64,000 nucleotides of DNA from Ostrinia nubilalis. Lineage: Eukaryota > Arthropoda > Insecta > Lepidoptera > Crambidae. Shown piece after piece: positions 19,866-29,237 of the stretch (the first letter of the stretch is position 1; each line of letters starts with the position of its first letter). The notes beneath the pieces are model-generated. The model ran no database searches. It saw only the letters and a list, made by a program, of their open reading frames with translations, and had not been told where the DNA came from. The position numbers were made by a program, and so were the translations under genes. The stretch is taken from positions 16,755,001 to 16,819,000 of the forward strand of contig NC_087093.1 of the NCBI RefSeq assembly GCF_963855985.1. The letters are read 5' to 3'.

Positions 19866-20660
19866 CACAGTAGATAAATCAAGCAGTACGGAAGCTTCAT
19901 ACAAACGCTCGAAATCAGACTCACGCACACAGACGCACGCTTTACACGAGCTCTAAGCGAACCTCGCAGTCCATCCGTCGCGAGTGTCGCGCGCGTTGTG
20001 TTTTTAATAATAATTTTATTGCATGCACGATCCGCTGTATTTTTAAAAAACATGCCACGAGTGTATTGCGTAGTATACGGCTGCTTGAACTCGGCATCAT
20101 CAAAACCAGAACTTTCATTTTTTAAACTTCGTAATAATTCTGAATTGTAAAAATGATTAAATATTACTTTTTAAATAAACTGCTTACATCTGATTTTGTA
20201 ATAGCTCTTTTTAAATTACGTAATTACGCTTTTTAACAATTTATGTGTTCTATTTGATAAAGTAATTTGCTCCGCGCGCTTTGGTACTAAGTGATGAACT
20301 GTATTTAAAATGAGGCAATAGCTATGTGAAAGTAAGTATCCGGTATTTTATTTATGAGAATAGAATATCTTCTACCGGCCTCTAATAGTACTTAATCAAT
20401 TTATTCGATTATGTATTCGATCATTATAGAACTTAATTAACGTTTTATTTTTTTGTTAACTACTTAGTCAATTAATTTATTCCATTAGGTATTTGATAAT
20501 TAAAAAACCTAAATAAACGTTTTAATAAATAAGTAAGTCAGAACCTTATTAATTTTATAAAGATTAAGAGTGCCAACCCTAACACTCAGTTGAAGTGTAG
20601 GTATTTAACTCGCCGAAAGGGCTAAGTTTCCGTACTGCTTTAGCTCATATATCTACTGTG
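19866..20660 (+). mobile_element. P-element-like insertion with 8-bp target duplication
   Basis: Left end CACAGTAGATAAATCAAGCA and right end (reverse complement CACAGTAGATATATGAGCTA) share AAGCAGTACGGAA further in, giving imperfect ~35-bp inverted repeats. The flanks are GGCACGAC on both sides (19858-19865 and 20660-20667), and unit 3 keeps the empty site with a single GGCACGAC. An 8-bp duplication, a GGCCAGAC-like target and a THAP start inside (20052) all point to the P superfamily. If the terminus is taken as perfectly symmetrical the duplication reads as 7 bp. At ~795 bp it is an internally deleted, non-autonomous copy. Confidence 0.75.
20052..20150 (+). pseudogene. THAP-domain start of a P-like transposase, truncated
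   Basis: A frame of 32 codons begins MPRVYCVVYGCLNSASSK and continues LSFFKLR before a stop. M-P-x-x-x-C-x-V-x-G-C followed after ~15 residues by S-F-F-K is the opening of a THAP zinc finger. In P-family transposases this domain binds the transposon ends. The C-x2-H half and the catalytic core are missing, so the insertion had to be moved by a transposase made elsewhere. The ~185 bp between the left terminus and this ATG is CpG-rich and would be the transposase promoter. Confidence 0.6.
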
Positions 20661-21459
20661 GCACGACGCACGAGACTTAGAAAATTTTTTATGAAAAATT
20701 TTTTTTTTTAATTTTTGGCTTTTTTTGCCGGGAATGTTTAGAATAGATAAAAATAAGACGAATCTTCAGATAACTTTTTTTTCTAGGACCAACCGTTAAC
20801 TTTCTAGAGCCAATTAAAAGTGCGCTATCAACACTTAAAATAATTTCGACGAGTTTTTTTTTTCTTCAATTATTCCTTGTTTTCTTGCAAGAATCGCATA
20901 GAAGACGTAAAACAAAGCACAAAAGCTTATATGGTCTACCTCTCTAAAACAAACGCTTTCAGATTTAGAGCCAATTAAAGGTGGCTTCCGACACTTAGAA
21001 TAATTTCGATCAAAAAAATTTTTCCCGAAAGTGGCGATTCTTTTGATGCCATCATGTAGGGGACCTCAAACCAAGAAAAAAAGGTCATGTACTTCATCCC
21101 CGTAGGACCAACCCCCGACCCTCTAGAAGCGATTCAAGTTTTACGGTTTTTCCAAAAAGTTCTAATTTTCGCAAATCTATGCTGTCATCGCTTAGAGGAT
21201 GTCGAACCAAGGAGAAAAGGTCATGTAGCCCACCCCCGTAGGACCAACCCCCTCCCGTGTAGAGACGACTGAAGTTCTAAAGCGTGCTTGTATAGGAACC
21301 GGGGCGCGACACTTAGAATAATTTCGATCAAAAAAAATTTTCCCGAAAGTGGCAATTCTTTTGATGCCATCATGTAGGGGACCTCAAACCAAGAAAAAAA
21401 GGTCATGTACTTCATCCCCGTAGGACCAACCCCCGACCCTCATTTTTCATCAACAACTA

Positions 21460-21695
21460 AGTATAGCACTAAAAGCTGAGTTACACGTGTTAAGTAGATA
21501 AGTGTTTTTCACTTAATTTTACGTGATTAAATTGCACGTACTTAAAACACAAGCACAATCTAAATTTTGACTTGAAACTTACTAAGTTTTGTACTATACT
21601 ACTACGCAATTAATTACTTAAAATTAAGTCAATAAAGTAGTTAGGTAGGTACCTACTTATCTACTTAACACGTTTTAATCAGCCTTAACCCACAA
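21460..21695. mobile_element. ACGTGTTAAGTA MITE, unit 2 copy
   Basis: Same inverted-repeat block as 16939-17155, with AAAGCTGAGTTACACGTG at the left and CTTAACACGTTTTAATCAGC at the right, plus a short extra ATCTACTTA. It was inherited with the unit and is not an independent insertion. Confidence 0.5.
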
Positions 21696-22238
21696 TACTG
21701 CCAAAGTGGTAGGGTAAAGTTATGTTGGGACATGTAAAAGTGCCCTGTGTGGGCTTATTTACAGGAATAAATGACTAATAAAATAAAGAAAACTGTTTAA
21801 ATATACACATCTTTTTATTTAAATTCTTTACACAGACACAGACAGCTATAAGTACTTCTTTTGTGGTCAGCCTTCGTCTCTTTACAAACTAAGTTTTTAT
21901 TTTAAATATAATACTATAGGTACTTTAATCACAGCATTCTTGAAAACTTAGTTTTTTTTTGGAACAATCAACAAGATATAAAATAACCATGAAAAATCAA
22001 CAGCCTCCCTACTCATTTGTACTTGTCGTTTTTTCTAACAAATAATTATGCAATAAAATGTATTGTTTTAAACTTTTATGGTTACTAAAATAATAATCAT
22101 TAATACACTTCGACGAGTTCCAACACTGGTAGATGGTAGGACAGGTGCAGGCGCTGTAGAACAAGATGAGAGCTGCAATGACAAACAAAATAACATGTTA
22201 GCTGCTAGCTAGGATATAGCAACAACACATATCTATTA

Positions 22239-23099
22239 TCCTACTAATATTATAAATGCGAAAGTTTGGATGTCATAATGTCTGGATGTTTGTTACTCTT
22301 TCACGCCAAAACTACTGAACGGATTTTGTGTAAACTTAACAGTATTATTGTTTGTAACCTAGATTAACATACAGTCTATAATTTATGACAATCTGTGACA
22401 AATCTGTGACAAACTAAAGGACAATGACCAAGAGTGGTCCAAATGTCCACCACTAATGAGACCTATATTGGCTTATAGTCCATTAAATAGAGATTAACTT
22501 TCAGTATGGGACGAAAAAAAAATAAGCTGTCAGTAAAAAGTTATGACTGTTTGAAAAATTGTAATAGTTTACTCGCTAATCTCAGGAACTACTAGTCCGA
22601 TTTGAAAAATTCTTTTTGTTATGGATAGCCCATTTATCAAGGATGGTTTTAGGATAAATAACATCACCCTACAACCAATAGGGGCGGAACAGTATAGACA
22701 AATGTTGTAAAAATGGGAAATATTATTCAAACTATTTTCACGCGTACAAAGTCGTAGGCACAGCTAGTATAATATTTATTAAAATTCATCTATAACCCCG
22801 CGCCACATGCGACACGGTATACATAACATGCGTAGATTAGTCCAAAATGTGCAATGGATAGAATGATATCAAGAACATTTTTGGGATGAAAAGGTAAAAA
22901 ACATACTTTTCATTCAGTCATAACTTTTTACTGACAGCAGATTTTTGGTTGCGGTTTGGTTATAATGAATCAGTATTTAGTAGACTATTTTACTACATAG
23001 GTCTCGTTAGTGGTGGACATTTGGACCACACTCCATACATTTTTGGTCATTGTCCTTTTAAGCGGGTGAAGCCGCTGGCAAAAGCTACTAAAAATACCT
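22239..23099 (+). mobile_element. Lep1-type Helitron, unit 2, split by a MITE
   Basis: Same Helitron as in unit 1, starting TCCTACTAATATTATAAATG and ending in the GCGGGTGAAGCCGCTGG hairpin before GCTACT. It is interrupted at 22419-23055. It also has a 10-bp tandem duplication of ATCTGTGACA just before the insertion. Confidence 0.75.
22419..23055. mobile_element. 637-bp long-TIR MITE carrying a retroposon tail (unit 2)
   Basis: Ends are GGACAATGACCAAGAGTGG and (reverse complement of the right) GGACAATGACCAAAAATGTA, then both run TGGTCCAAATGTCCACCACT. Inner arms also pair (AAGCTGTCAGTAAAAAGTTA TGACTG with CAGTCATAACTTTTTACTGA CAG). The centre (about 22560-22765) is a retroposon tail: AATCTCAGGAACTACTAGTC, GATAGCCCATTTATCAAGG, TTCACGCGTACAAAGTCG. 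Unit 1 shows the unoccupied site CTAAATTTTAAGCGGG. The element lies between CTAAA and TTTTAAG with no net target duplication visible. Confidence 0.7.
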
Positions 23100-23448
23100 T
23101 CATTATTTGTGCAACATAAATCATACTGTTCATACATAATAATAATATAAACATACATTATCATATTCCATTATTTAACTTACATATTTTAGAGTAGCAG
23201 TAGCAGCAACTGGAGTATTCTCCACCTGGGTGTGGGTAATTATTGGAAGAGTTCCAACACTGGTAGATGGTGGGACAAGTGCAAGTGCTGTAGAGCAAGA
23301 CGAGAGCTGCAATGAGAAACAAAAAAAACATGTTAGCTGCTAGCTAGAATGTGGCTGAAAAATTGTGATAAATCTTAGTGACTGTTTTTTTTATGCATAA
23401 CGAGGCAGGTATTTGACCACAATCGCACCAAGTATTAAGTGGGATGCA

Positions 23449-23594
23449 GTCTAGGATGGTACATATCTGCGCTGTAAGTGCCTATTCACTCTCGCCTTGT
23501 AAACACCCGGATTATAGTCTTCGGGAAAGACAGCAGCAGGCAACAAATTCCAGTCCCTAGCTGTTTGCATTATAAGAGTCATAATAATGTTATG
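23449..23594 (-). pseudogene. LINE C-terminal fragment inside the intron, unit 2
   Basis: Same RTARDWNLLPAAVFPEDYN fragment as unit 1, with QTARD at the start because of a base change (TGTTTGCATTAT). It was inherited with the unit. The plus-strand 120-codon frame that spans this fragment and the Myb/SANT exon is a shadow. Confidence 0.6.
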
Positions 23595-24996
23595 TTGTGT
23601 ATGTTGAACAGTTTATTGGTTAATGTCAATAAAATAGGCCTTACCGTTTTCCAGGCCTGCACCTCTTTAGACGTCCCATCCCCAATCTTGTTTAGTGCCC
23701 AGGACGTGTTGCGCCAGAACTCAAGTCAAGGAACCCTCATCACACGACCACGCGCTGTTACTACATTATTTAGCTGGGTCTCCATCTGGCGTGGGCAATT
23801 ATTCTTGCCTTTGGCACTGAAAATGAAATTGATTATTTGATATGAAGAAACCAAAGTTACAGGAGTAGTTATTGAAACTTGGGTTGTTTTCATTTTTGAT
23901 AGAATGCCTTAATTTAGTGTAATAATCTATACTTACTTGTGTTTATAAACAAATTTAACATAATTCAAAAACTTCGTAAAAGTTTTTCAAGTTTTTTGAC
24001 ACTTGACAGATAACACTTGTCATTCACAGAACATAGATTAAAATACTACTTCTCAAAACACTTATTTATGTATAATTTATTAAATGTGAGATTAAGTTCA
24101 CCTTAGGTTAAAATTTTGGCATTAAAGTATAAATAAATAAAAAGAAGTAAGCATTTCACGTCGTTTTTCGTAGTCCATTAACGCCACCTATTGTAGAGTA
24201 GTATTCAACTTAGCCTGCCTAGCCTTAAAGTATGTATGCCACCTGGGGGCGGGTAGTGGAACTCGTATTTCATTCGTTCTATCTATGCGTTTGGTTATAT
24301 GATTTGCAGAGGTAAATTTTTAATTCGAATTCAATGTTTTTATGAATAAAAGTATGTTATTAAGGTGTAATCATAAAATTTTATTAAAAAAAACTGCATT
24401 TGAACATGGATTTCATTCGTTATTTGTTAAAAAATAATGAGTTTTAGCGAATGTTTTTCATTAATAAAACGCAAATCCATGAAACGATTATATACGACCG
24501 GTCACTTTTCGGTCTTCATGAAATGGACAAAATTACACAATTCGAATTTAGATATACGATCGATGATCAATTGTATTCATTGTCCATCCATGAACAACTT
24601 TACACAATCGCACCTCTGGTGCGATTGTCTAAGGCAATCGTATTCATTTGAAAGTTCATAACGTACGTTATGATGTGTCAAACGGCTAATTTTAATTGTG
24701 TAAGGAGTTCATAAAACGATAACGATATGATAACGATTTGATCGTAATTTTATACGATGAGTGAATGATGAATATGATTTTGACAGAAAATTCGAATTGT
24801 CTAAGTTTCATGAGCCCATTGCTAATGTCAAATGATTGCGGTGACTCGTAACTCATGATAATCGTATAAATTCTCGAGGTGTAGGTAATTCTATCCTCGT
24901 CCTCGTATGCAAATTGTTAATTTATTTCTTTGAAAGATAAAGTGTGGTAAGCGGTGAGTGCTTGGTGTTAATGGAAATAAGTTTTAGTGAGACACA

Positions 24997-25818
24997 AGCA
25001 CGCTTTAGGTCAGTGTATAGGAAACGGGGCGCTATGGGGCACGACGCACGAGACTTAGAAAATTTTTTATGAAAAAATTTTTTTTTTAATTTTTGGCTTT
25101 TTTTGCCGGGAATGTTTAGAATAGATAAAAATAAGACGAATCTTCAGATAACTTTTTTTTCTAGGACCAACCGTTAACTTTCTAGAGCCAATTAAAAGTG
25201 CGCTATCAACACTTAAAATAATTTCGACGAGTTTTTTTTTTCTTCAATTATTCCTTGTTTTCTTGCAAGAATCGCATAGAAGACGTAAAACAAAGCACAA
25301 AAGCTTATATGGTCTACCTCTCTAAAACAAACGCTTTCAGATTTAGAGCCAATTAAAGGTGGCTTCCGACACTTAGAATAATTTCGATCAAAAAAATTTT
25401 TCCCGAAAGTGGCGATTCTTTTGATGCCATCATGTAGGGGACCTCAAACCAAGAAAAAAAGGTCATGTACTTCATCCCCGTAGGACCAACCCCCGACCCT
25501 CTAGAAGCGATTCAAGTTTTACGGTTTTTCCAAAAAGTTCTAATTTTCGCAAATCTATGCTGTCATCGCTTAGAGGATGTCGAACCAAGGAGAAAAGGTC
25601 ATGTAGCCCACCCCCGTAGGACCAACCCCCTCCCGTGTAGAGACGACTGAAGTTCTAAAGCGTGCTTGTATAGGAACCGGGGCGCGACACTTAGAATAAT
25701 TTCGATCAAAAAAAATTTTCCCGAAAGTGGCAATTCTTTTGATGCCATCATGTAGGGGACCTCAAACCAAGAAAAAAAGGTCATGTACTTCATCCCCGTA
25801 GGACCAACCCCCGACCCT
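24997..25818. other. Extra block B of unit 3 (intact, no insertion)
   Basis: The same ~820-bp block as in unit 2 but with the single GGCACGAC target at about 25038-25045, i.e. the pre-insertion state. It carries the same internal repeats of GTAGGACCAACCCC and the CACGCTTTAG/CTAAAGCGTG inverted words. No protein-coding support. Confidence 0.55.
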
Positions 25819-25837
25819 CATTTTTCATCAACAACTA

Positions 25838-26073
25838 AGTATAGCACTAAAAGCTGAGTTACACGTGTTAAGTAGATAAGTGTTTTTCACTTAATTTTAC
25901 GTGATTAAATTGCACGTACTTAAAACACAAGCACAATCTAAATTTTGACTTGAAACTTACTAAGTTTTGTACTATACTACTACGCAATTAATTACTTAAA
26001 ATTAAGTCAATAAAGTAGTTAGGTAGGTACCTACTTATCTACTTAACACGTTTTAATCAGCCTTAACCCACAA
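25838..26073. mobile_element. ACGTGTTAAGTA MITE, unit 3 copy
   Basis: Collinear copy of the unit 2 block, inherited by duplication of the whole unit. Confidence 0.5.
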
Positions 26074-26616
26074 TACTGCCAAAGTGGTAGGGTAAAGTTA
26101 TGTTGGGACATGTAAAAGTGCCCTGTGTGGGCTTATTTACAGGAATAAATGACTAATAAAATAAAGAAAACTGTTTAAATATACACATCTTTTTATTTAA
26201 ATTCTTTACACAGACACAGACAGCTATAAGTACTTCTTTTGTGGTCAGCCTTCGTCTCTTTACAAACTAAGTTTTTATTTTAAATATAATACTATAGGTA
26301 CTTTAATCACAGCATTCTTGAAAACTTAGTTTTTTTTTGGAACAATCAACAAGATATAAAATAACCATGAAAAATCAACAGCCTCCCTACTCATTTGTAC
26401 TTGTCGTTTTTTCTAACAAATAATTATGCAATAAAATGTATTGTTTTAAACTTTTATGGTTACTAAAATAATAATCATTAATACACTTCGACGAGTTCCA
26501 ACACTGGTAGATGGTAGGACAGGTGCAGGCGCTGTAGAACAAGATGAGAGCTGCAATGACAAACAAAATAACATGTTAGCTGCTAGCTAGGATATAGCAA
26601 CAACACATATCTATTA

Positions 26617-27477
26617 TCCTACTAATATTATAAATGCGAAAGTTTGGATGTCATAATGTCTGGATGTTTGTTACTCTTTCACGCCAAAACTACTGAACGG
26701 ATTTTGTGTAAACTTAACAGTATTATTGTTTGTAACCTAGATTAACATACAGTCTATAATTTATGACAATCTGTGACAAATCTGTGACAAACTAAAGGAC
26801 AATGACCAAGAGTGGTCCAAATGTCCACCACTAATGAGACCTATATTGGCTTATAGTCCATTAAATAGAGATTAACTTTCAGTATGGGACGAAAAAAAAA
26901 TAAGCTGTCAGTAAAAAGTTATGACTGTTTGAAAAATTGTAATAGTTTACTCGCTAATCTCAGGAACTACTAGTCCGATTTGAAAAATTCTTTTTGTTAT
27001 GGATAGCCCATTTATCAAGGATGGTTTTAGGATAAATAACATCACCCTACAACCAATAGGGGCGGAACAGTATAGACAAATGTTGTAAAAATGGGAAATA
27101 TTATTCAAACTATTTTCACGCGTACAAAGTCGTAGGCACAGCTAGTATAATATTTATTAAAATTCATCTATAACCCCGCGCCACATGCGACACGGTATAC
27201 ATAACATGCGTAGATTAGTCCAAAATGTGCAATGGATAGAATGATATCAAGAACATTTTTGGGATGAAAAGGTAAAAAACATACTTTTCATTCAGTCATA
27301 ACTTTTTACTGACAGCAGATTTTTGGTTGCGGTTTGGTTATAATGAATCAGTATTTAGTAGACTATTTTACTACATAGGTCTCGTTAGTGGTGGACATTT
27401 GGACCACACTCCATACATTTTTGGTCATTGTCCTTTTAAGCGGGTGAAGCCGCTGGCAAAAGCTACTAAAAATACCT
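26617..27477 (+). mobile_element. Lep1-type Helitron, unit 3, with the same MITE (26797-27433)
   Basis: Starts TCCTACTAATATTATAAATG, contains the GGACAATGACC ... GGTCATTGTCC MITE at 26797-27433, and ends at the GCGGGTGAAGCCGCTGG hairpin. The MITE is at the same position as in unit 2, so it entered before units 2 and 3 separated. Confidence 0.7.
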
Positions 27478-27826
27478 TCATTATTTGTGCAACATAAATC
27501 ATACTGTTCATACATAATAATAATATAAACATACATTATCATATTCCATTATTTAACTTACATATTTTAGAGTAGCAGTAGCAGCAACTGGAGTATTCTC
27601 CACCTGGGTGTGGGTAATTATTGGAAGAGTTCCAACACTGGTAGATGGTGGGACAAGTGCAAGTGCTGTAGAGCAAGACGAGAGCTGCAATGAGAAACAA
27701 AAAAAACATGTTAGCTGCTAGCTAGAATGTGGCTGAAAAATTGTGATAAATCTTAGTGACTGTTTTTTTTATGCATAACGAGGCAGGTATTTGACCACAA
27801 TCGCACCAAGTATTAAGTGGGATGCA

Positions 27827-27972
27827 GTCTAGGATGGTACATATCTGCGCTGTAAGTGCCTATTCACTCTCGCCTTGTAAACACCCGGATTATAGTCTTC
27901 GGGAAAGACAGCAGCAGGCAACAAATTCCAGTCCCTAGCTGTTTGCATTATAAGAGTCATAATAATGTTATG
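27827..27972 (-). pseudogene. LINE C-terminal fragment inside the intron, unit 3
   Basis: Third copy of the TARDWNLLPAAVFPEDYN fragment, identical to unit 2 at the positions compared. Confidence 0.6.
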
Positions 27973-29049
27973 TTGTGTATGTTGAACAGTTTATTGGTTA
28001 ATGTCAATAAAATAGGCCTTACCGTTTTCCAGGCCTGCACCTCTTTAGACGTCCCATCCCCAATCTTGTTTAGTGCCCAGGACGTGTTGCGCCAGAACTC
28101 AAGTCAAGGAACCCTCATCACACGACCACGCGCTGTTACTACATTATTTAGCTGGGTCTCCATCTGGCGTGGGCAATTATTCTTGCCTTTGGCACTGAAA
28201 ATGAAATTGATTATTTGATATGAAGAAACCAAAGTTACAGGAGTAGTTATTGAAACTTGGGTTGTTTTCATTTTTGATAGAATGCCTTAATTTAGTGTAA
28301 TAATCTATACTTACTTGTGTTTATAAACAAATTTAACATAATTCAAAAACTTCGTAAAAGTTTTTCAAGTTTTTTGACACTTGACAGATAACACTTGTCA
28401 TTCACAGAACATAGATTAAAATACTACTTCTCAAAACACTTATTTATGTATAATTTATTAAATGTGAGATTAAGTTCACCTTAGGTTAAAATTTTGGCAT
28501 TAAAGTATAAATAAATAAAAAGAAGTAAGCATTTCACGTCGTTTTTCGTAGTCCATTAACGCCACCTATTGTAGAGTAGTATTCAACTTAGCCTGCCTAG
28601 CCTTAAAGTATGTATGCCACCTGGGGGCGGGTAGTGGAACTCGTATTTCATTCGTTCTATCTATGCGTTTGGTTATATGATTTGCAGAGGTAAATTTTTA
28701 ATTCGAATTCAATGTTTTTATGAATAAAAGTATGTTATTAAGGTGTAATCATAAAATTTTATTAAAAAAAACTGCATTTGAACATGGATTTCATTCGTTA
28801 TTTGTTAAAAAATAATGAGTTTTAGCGAATGTTTTTCATTAATAAAACGCAAATCCATGAAACGATTATATACGACCGGTCACTTTTCGGTCTTCATGAA
28901 ATGGACAAAATTACACAATTCGAATTTAGATATACGATCGATGATCAATTGTATTCATTGTCCATCCATGAACAACTTTACACAATCGCACCTCTGAGCT
29001 CGGCACGGATTAAAATCGTAATTTCTATGAACGTAACATATCTATAGTT

Positions 29050-29237
29050 CTTTAATATCATTGTCTGCCCCTATTGATCGTAGCATGATGTTGTATAGCC
29101 TATAGCCTTCCTCGATAAATGGGCTATCTAACACTGAAAGAATTTTTCAAATCGGACAATACAAGTAGTTTAGGAGATTAGCGCGTTCAAGTAAACAAAC
29201 AAACAAACTCTTCAGCTTTATAATATTAGTATAGATG
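29050..29237 (-). mobile_element. Decayed retroposon tail
   Basis: GATCGTAGCATGATGTTGTA, CTCGATAAATGGGCTATCTA, TGAAAGAATTTTTCAAATCGG and TTATAATATTAGTATAGATG match, on the opposite strand for most of its length, the tail family that also fills the MITE at 22560-22765 (GATAGCCCATTTATCAAGG, GATTTGAAAAATTCTTT). A CAAA tetranucleotide repeat near 29195-29210 is inside it. Confidence 0.55.

Larger units (their letters stand above)
19817..21440. other. Extra block B of unit 2 (holds the P-like element)
   Basis: This block is absent from unit 1, where GACACAAG runs directly toward TTTTCATCAACAAC. It starts CACGCTTTAGGTCAGTG and contains TCTAAAGCGTGCTT (inverse of its start) at 21276, after which GTATAGGAACCGGGGCG and a ~140-bp segment from earlier in the block are repeated. 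Within 21040-21275 a ~130-bp unit is repeated imperfectly (GGTCATGTACTTCATCCCCG and GGTCATGTAGCCCACCCCCG, each followed by TAGGACCAACCCC). No protein is recognised; the ~60-codon frames across it are not supported. It may be a composite of tandem repeats captured by the unit. Confidence 0.5.
22068..23816 (-). pseudogene. Myb/SANT-like gene, broken, unit 2 (three exons)
   Basis: Exons are 23816-23645, 23306-23184 and 22172-22068 with the same splice sites and phases as unit 1. Exon 1 keeps the TGA before LEFWRN. The last exon is 105 bp against 108 in unit 1: unit 1 has one more alanine codon (GCAGCG against GCG), a whole-codon difference that leaves the frame open to the same TAA. Unit 2 also has GTRRSV-type residues where unit 1 has ETFRSV. 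The intron between the duplicated exons is longer here because of the MITE-filled Helitron. Confidence 0.5.
19438..24614. mobile_element. TIR element unit 2 (5177 bp, with P-like insertion)
   Basis: Begins GGTGCGATTGTCTAA and ends ACAATCGCACC, with TCTG-T before and TCT(G) after. Relative to unit 1 it has a ~820-bp extra block (19817-21440), a 637-bp MITE in its Helitron and a few small indels. Relative to unit 3 the only length difference is the 794-bp P-like element plus its 8-bp target repeat: 5177 minus 802 is exactly 4375, the length of unit 3. The homologous positions compared are identical except for one base in an A/T run near 20690. The pair is therefore a recent duplicate. Confidence 0.75.
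26446..28194 (-). pseudogene. Myb/SANT-like gene, broken, unit 3 (three exons)
   Basis: Exons 28194-28023, 27684-27562 and 26550-26446, placed by the constant offset from unit 2 and with the same sequence at the positions compared, including the in-frame TGA in exon 1 and the 105-bp final exon. Nothing distinguishes it functionally from the unit 2 copy. Confidence 0.5.
24618..28992. mobile_element. TIR element unit 3 (4375 bp, empty P site)
   Basis: Begins GGTGCGATTG three bases after the end of unit 2 (spacer TCT, so TCTG is shared with the first G) and ends ACAATCGCACC at 28992, followed by TCTG and then unrelated DNA (AGCTCGGCACGG). Apart from the missing P-like insertion it is collinear with unit 2, with a constant offset of 4378 after that site and 5180 before it. 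This gives the array a definite right boundary. Confidence 0.75.

Noticed and set aside
21087..21415. 61-64-codon frames on both strands, repeated at 25465-25793
   Set aside because: Opposed frames in an internally repetitive block; no domain, no splice or start context.
23478..23840. 120-codon plus-strand frame repeated identically at 27856-28218
   Set aside because: It is the antisense of the LINE fragment and the Myb/SANT exon; its conservation only reflects the recent duplication of the unit.
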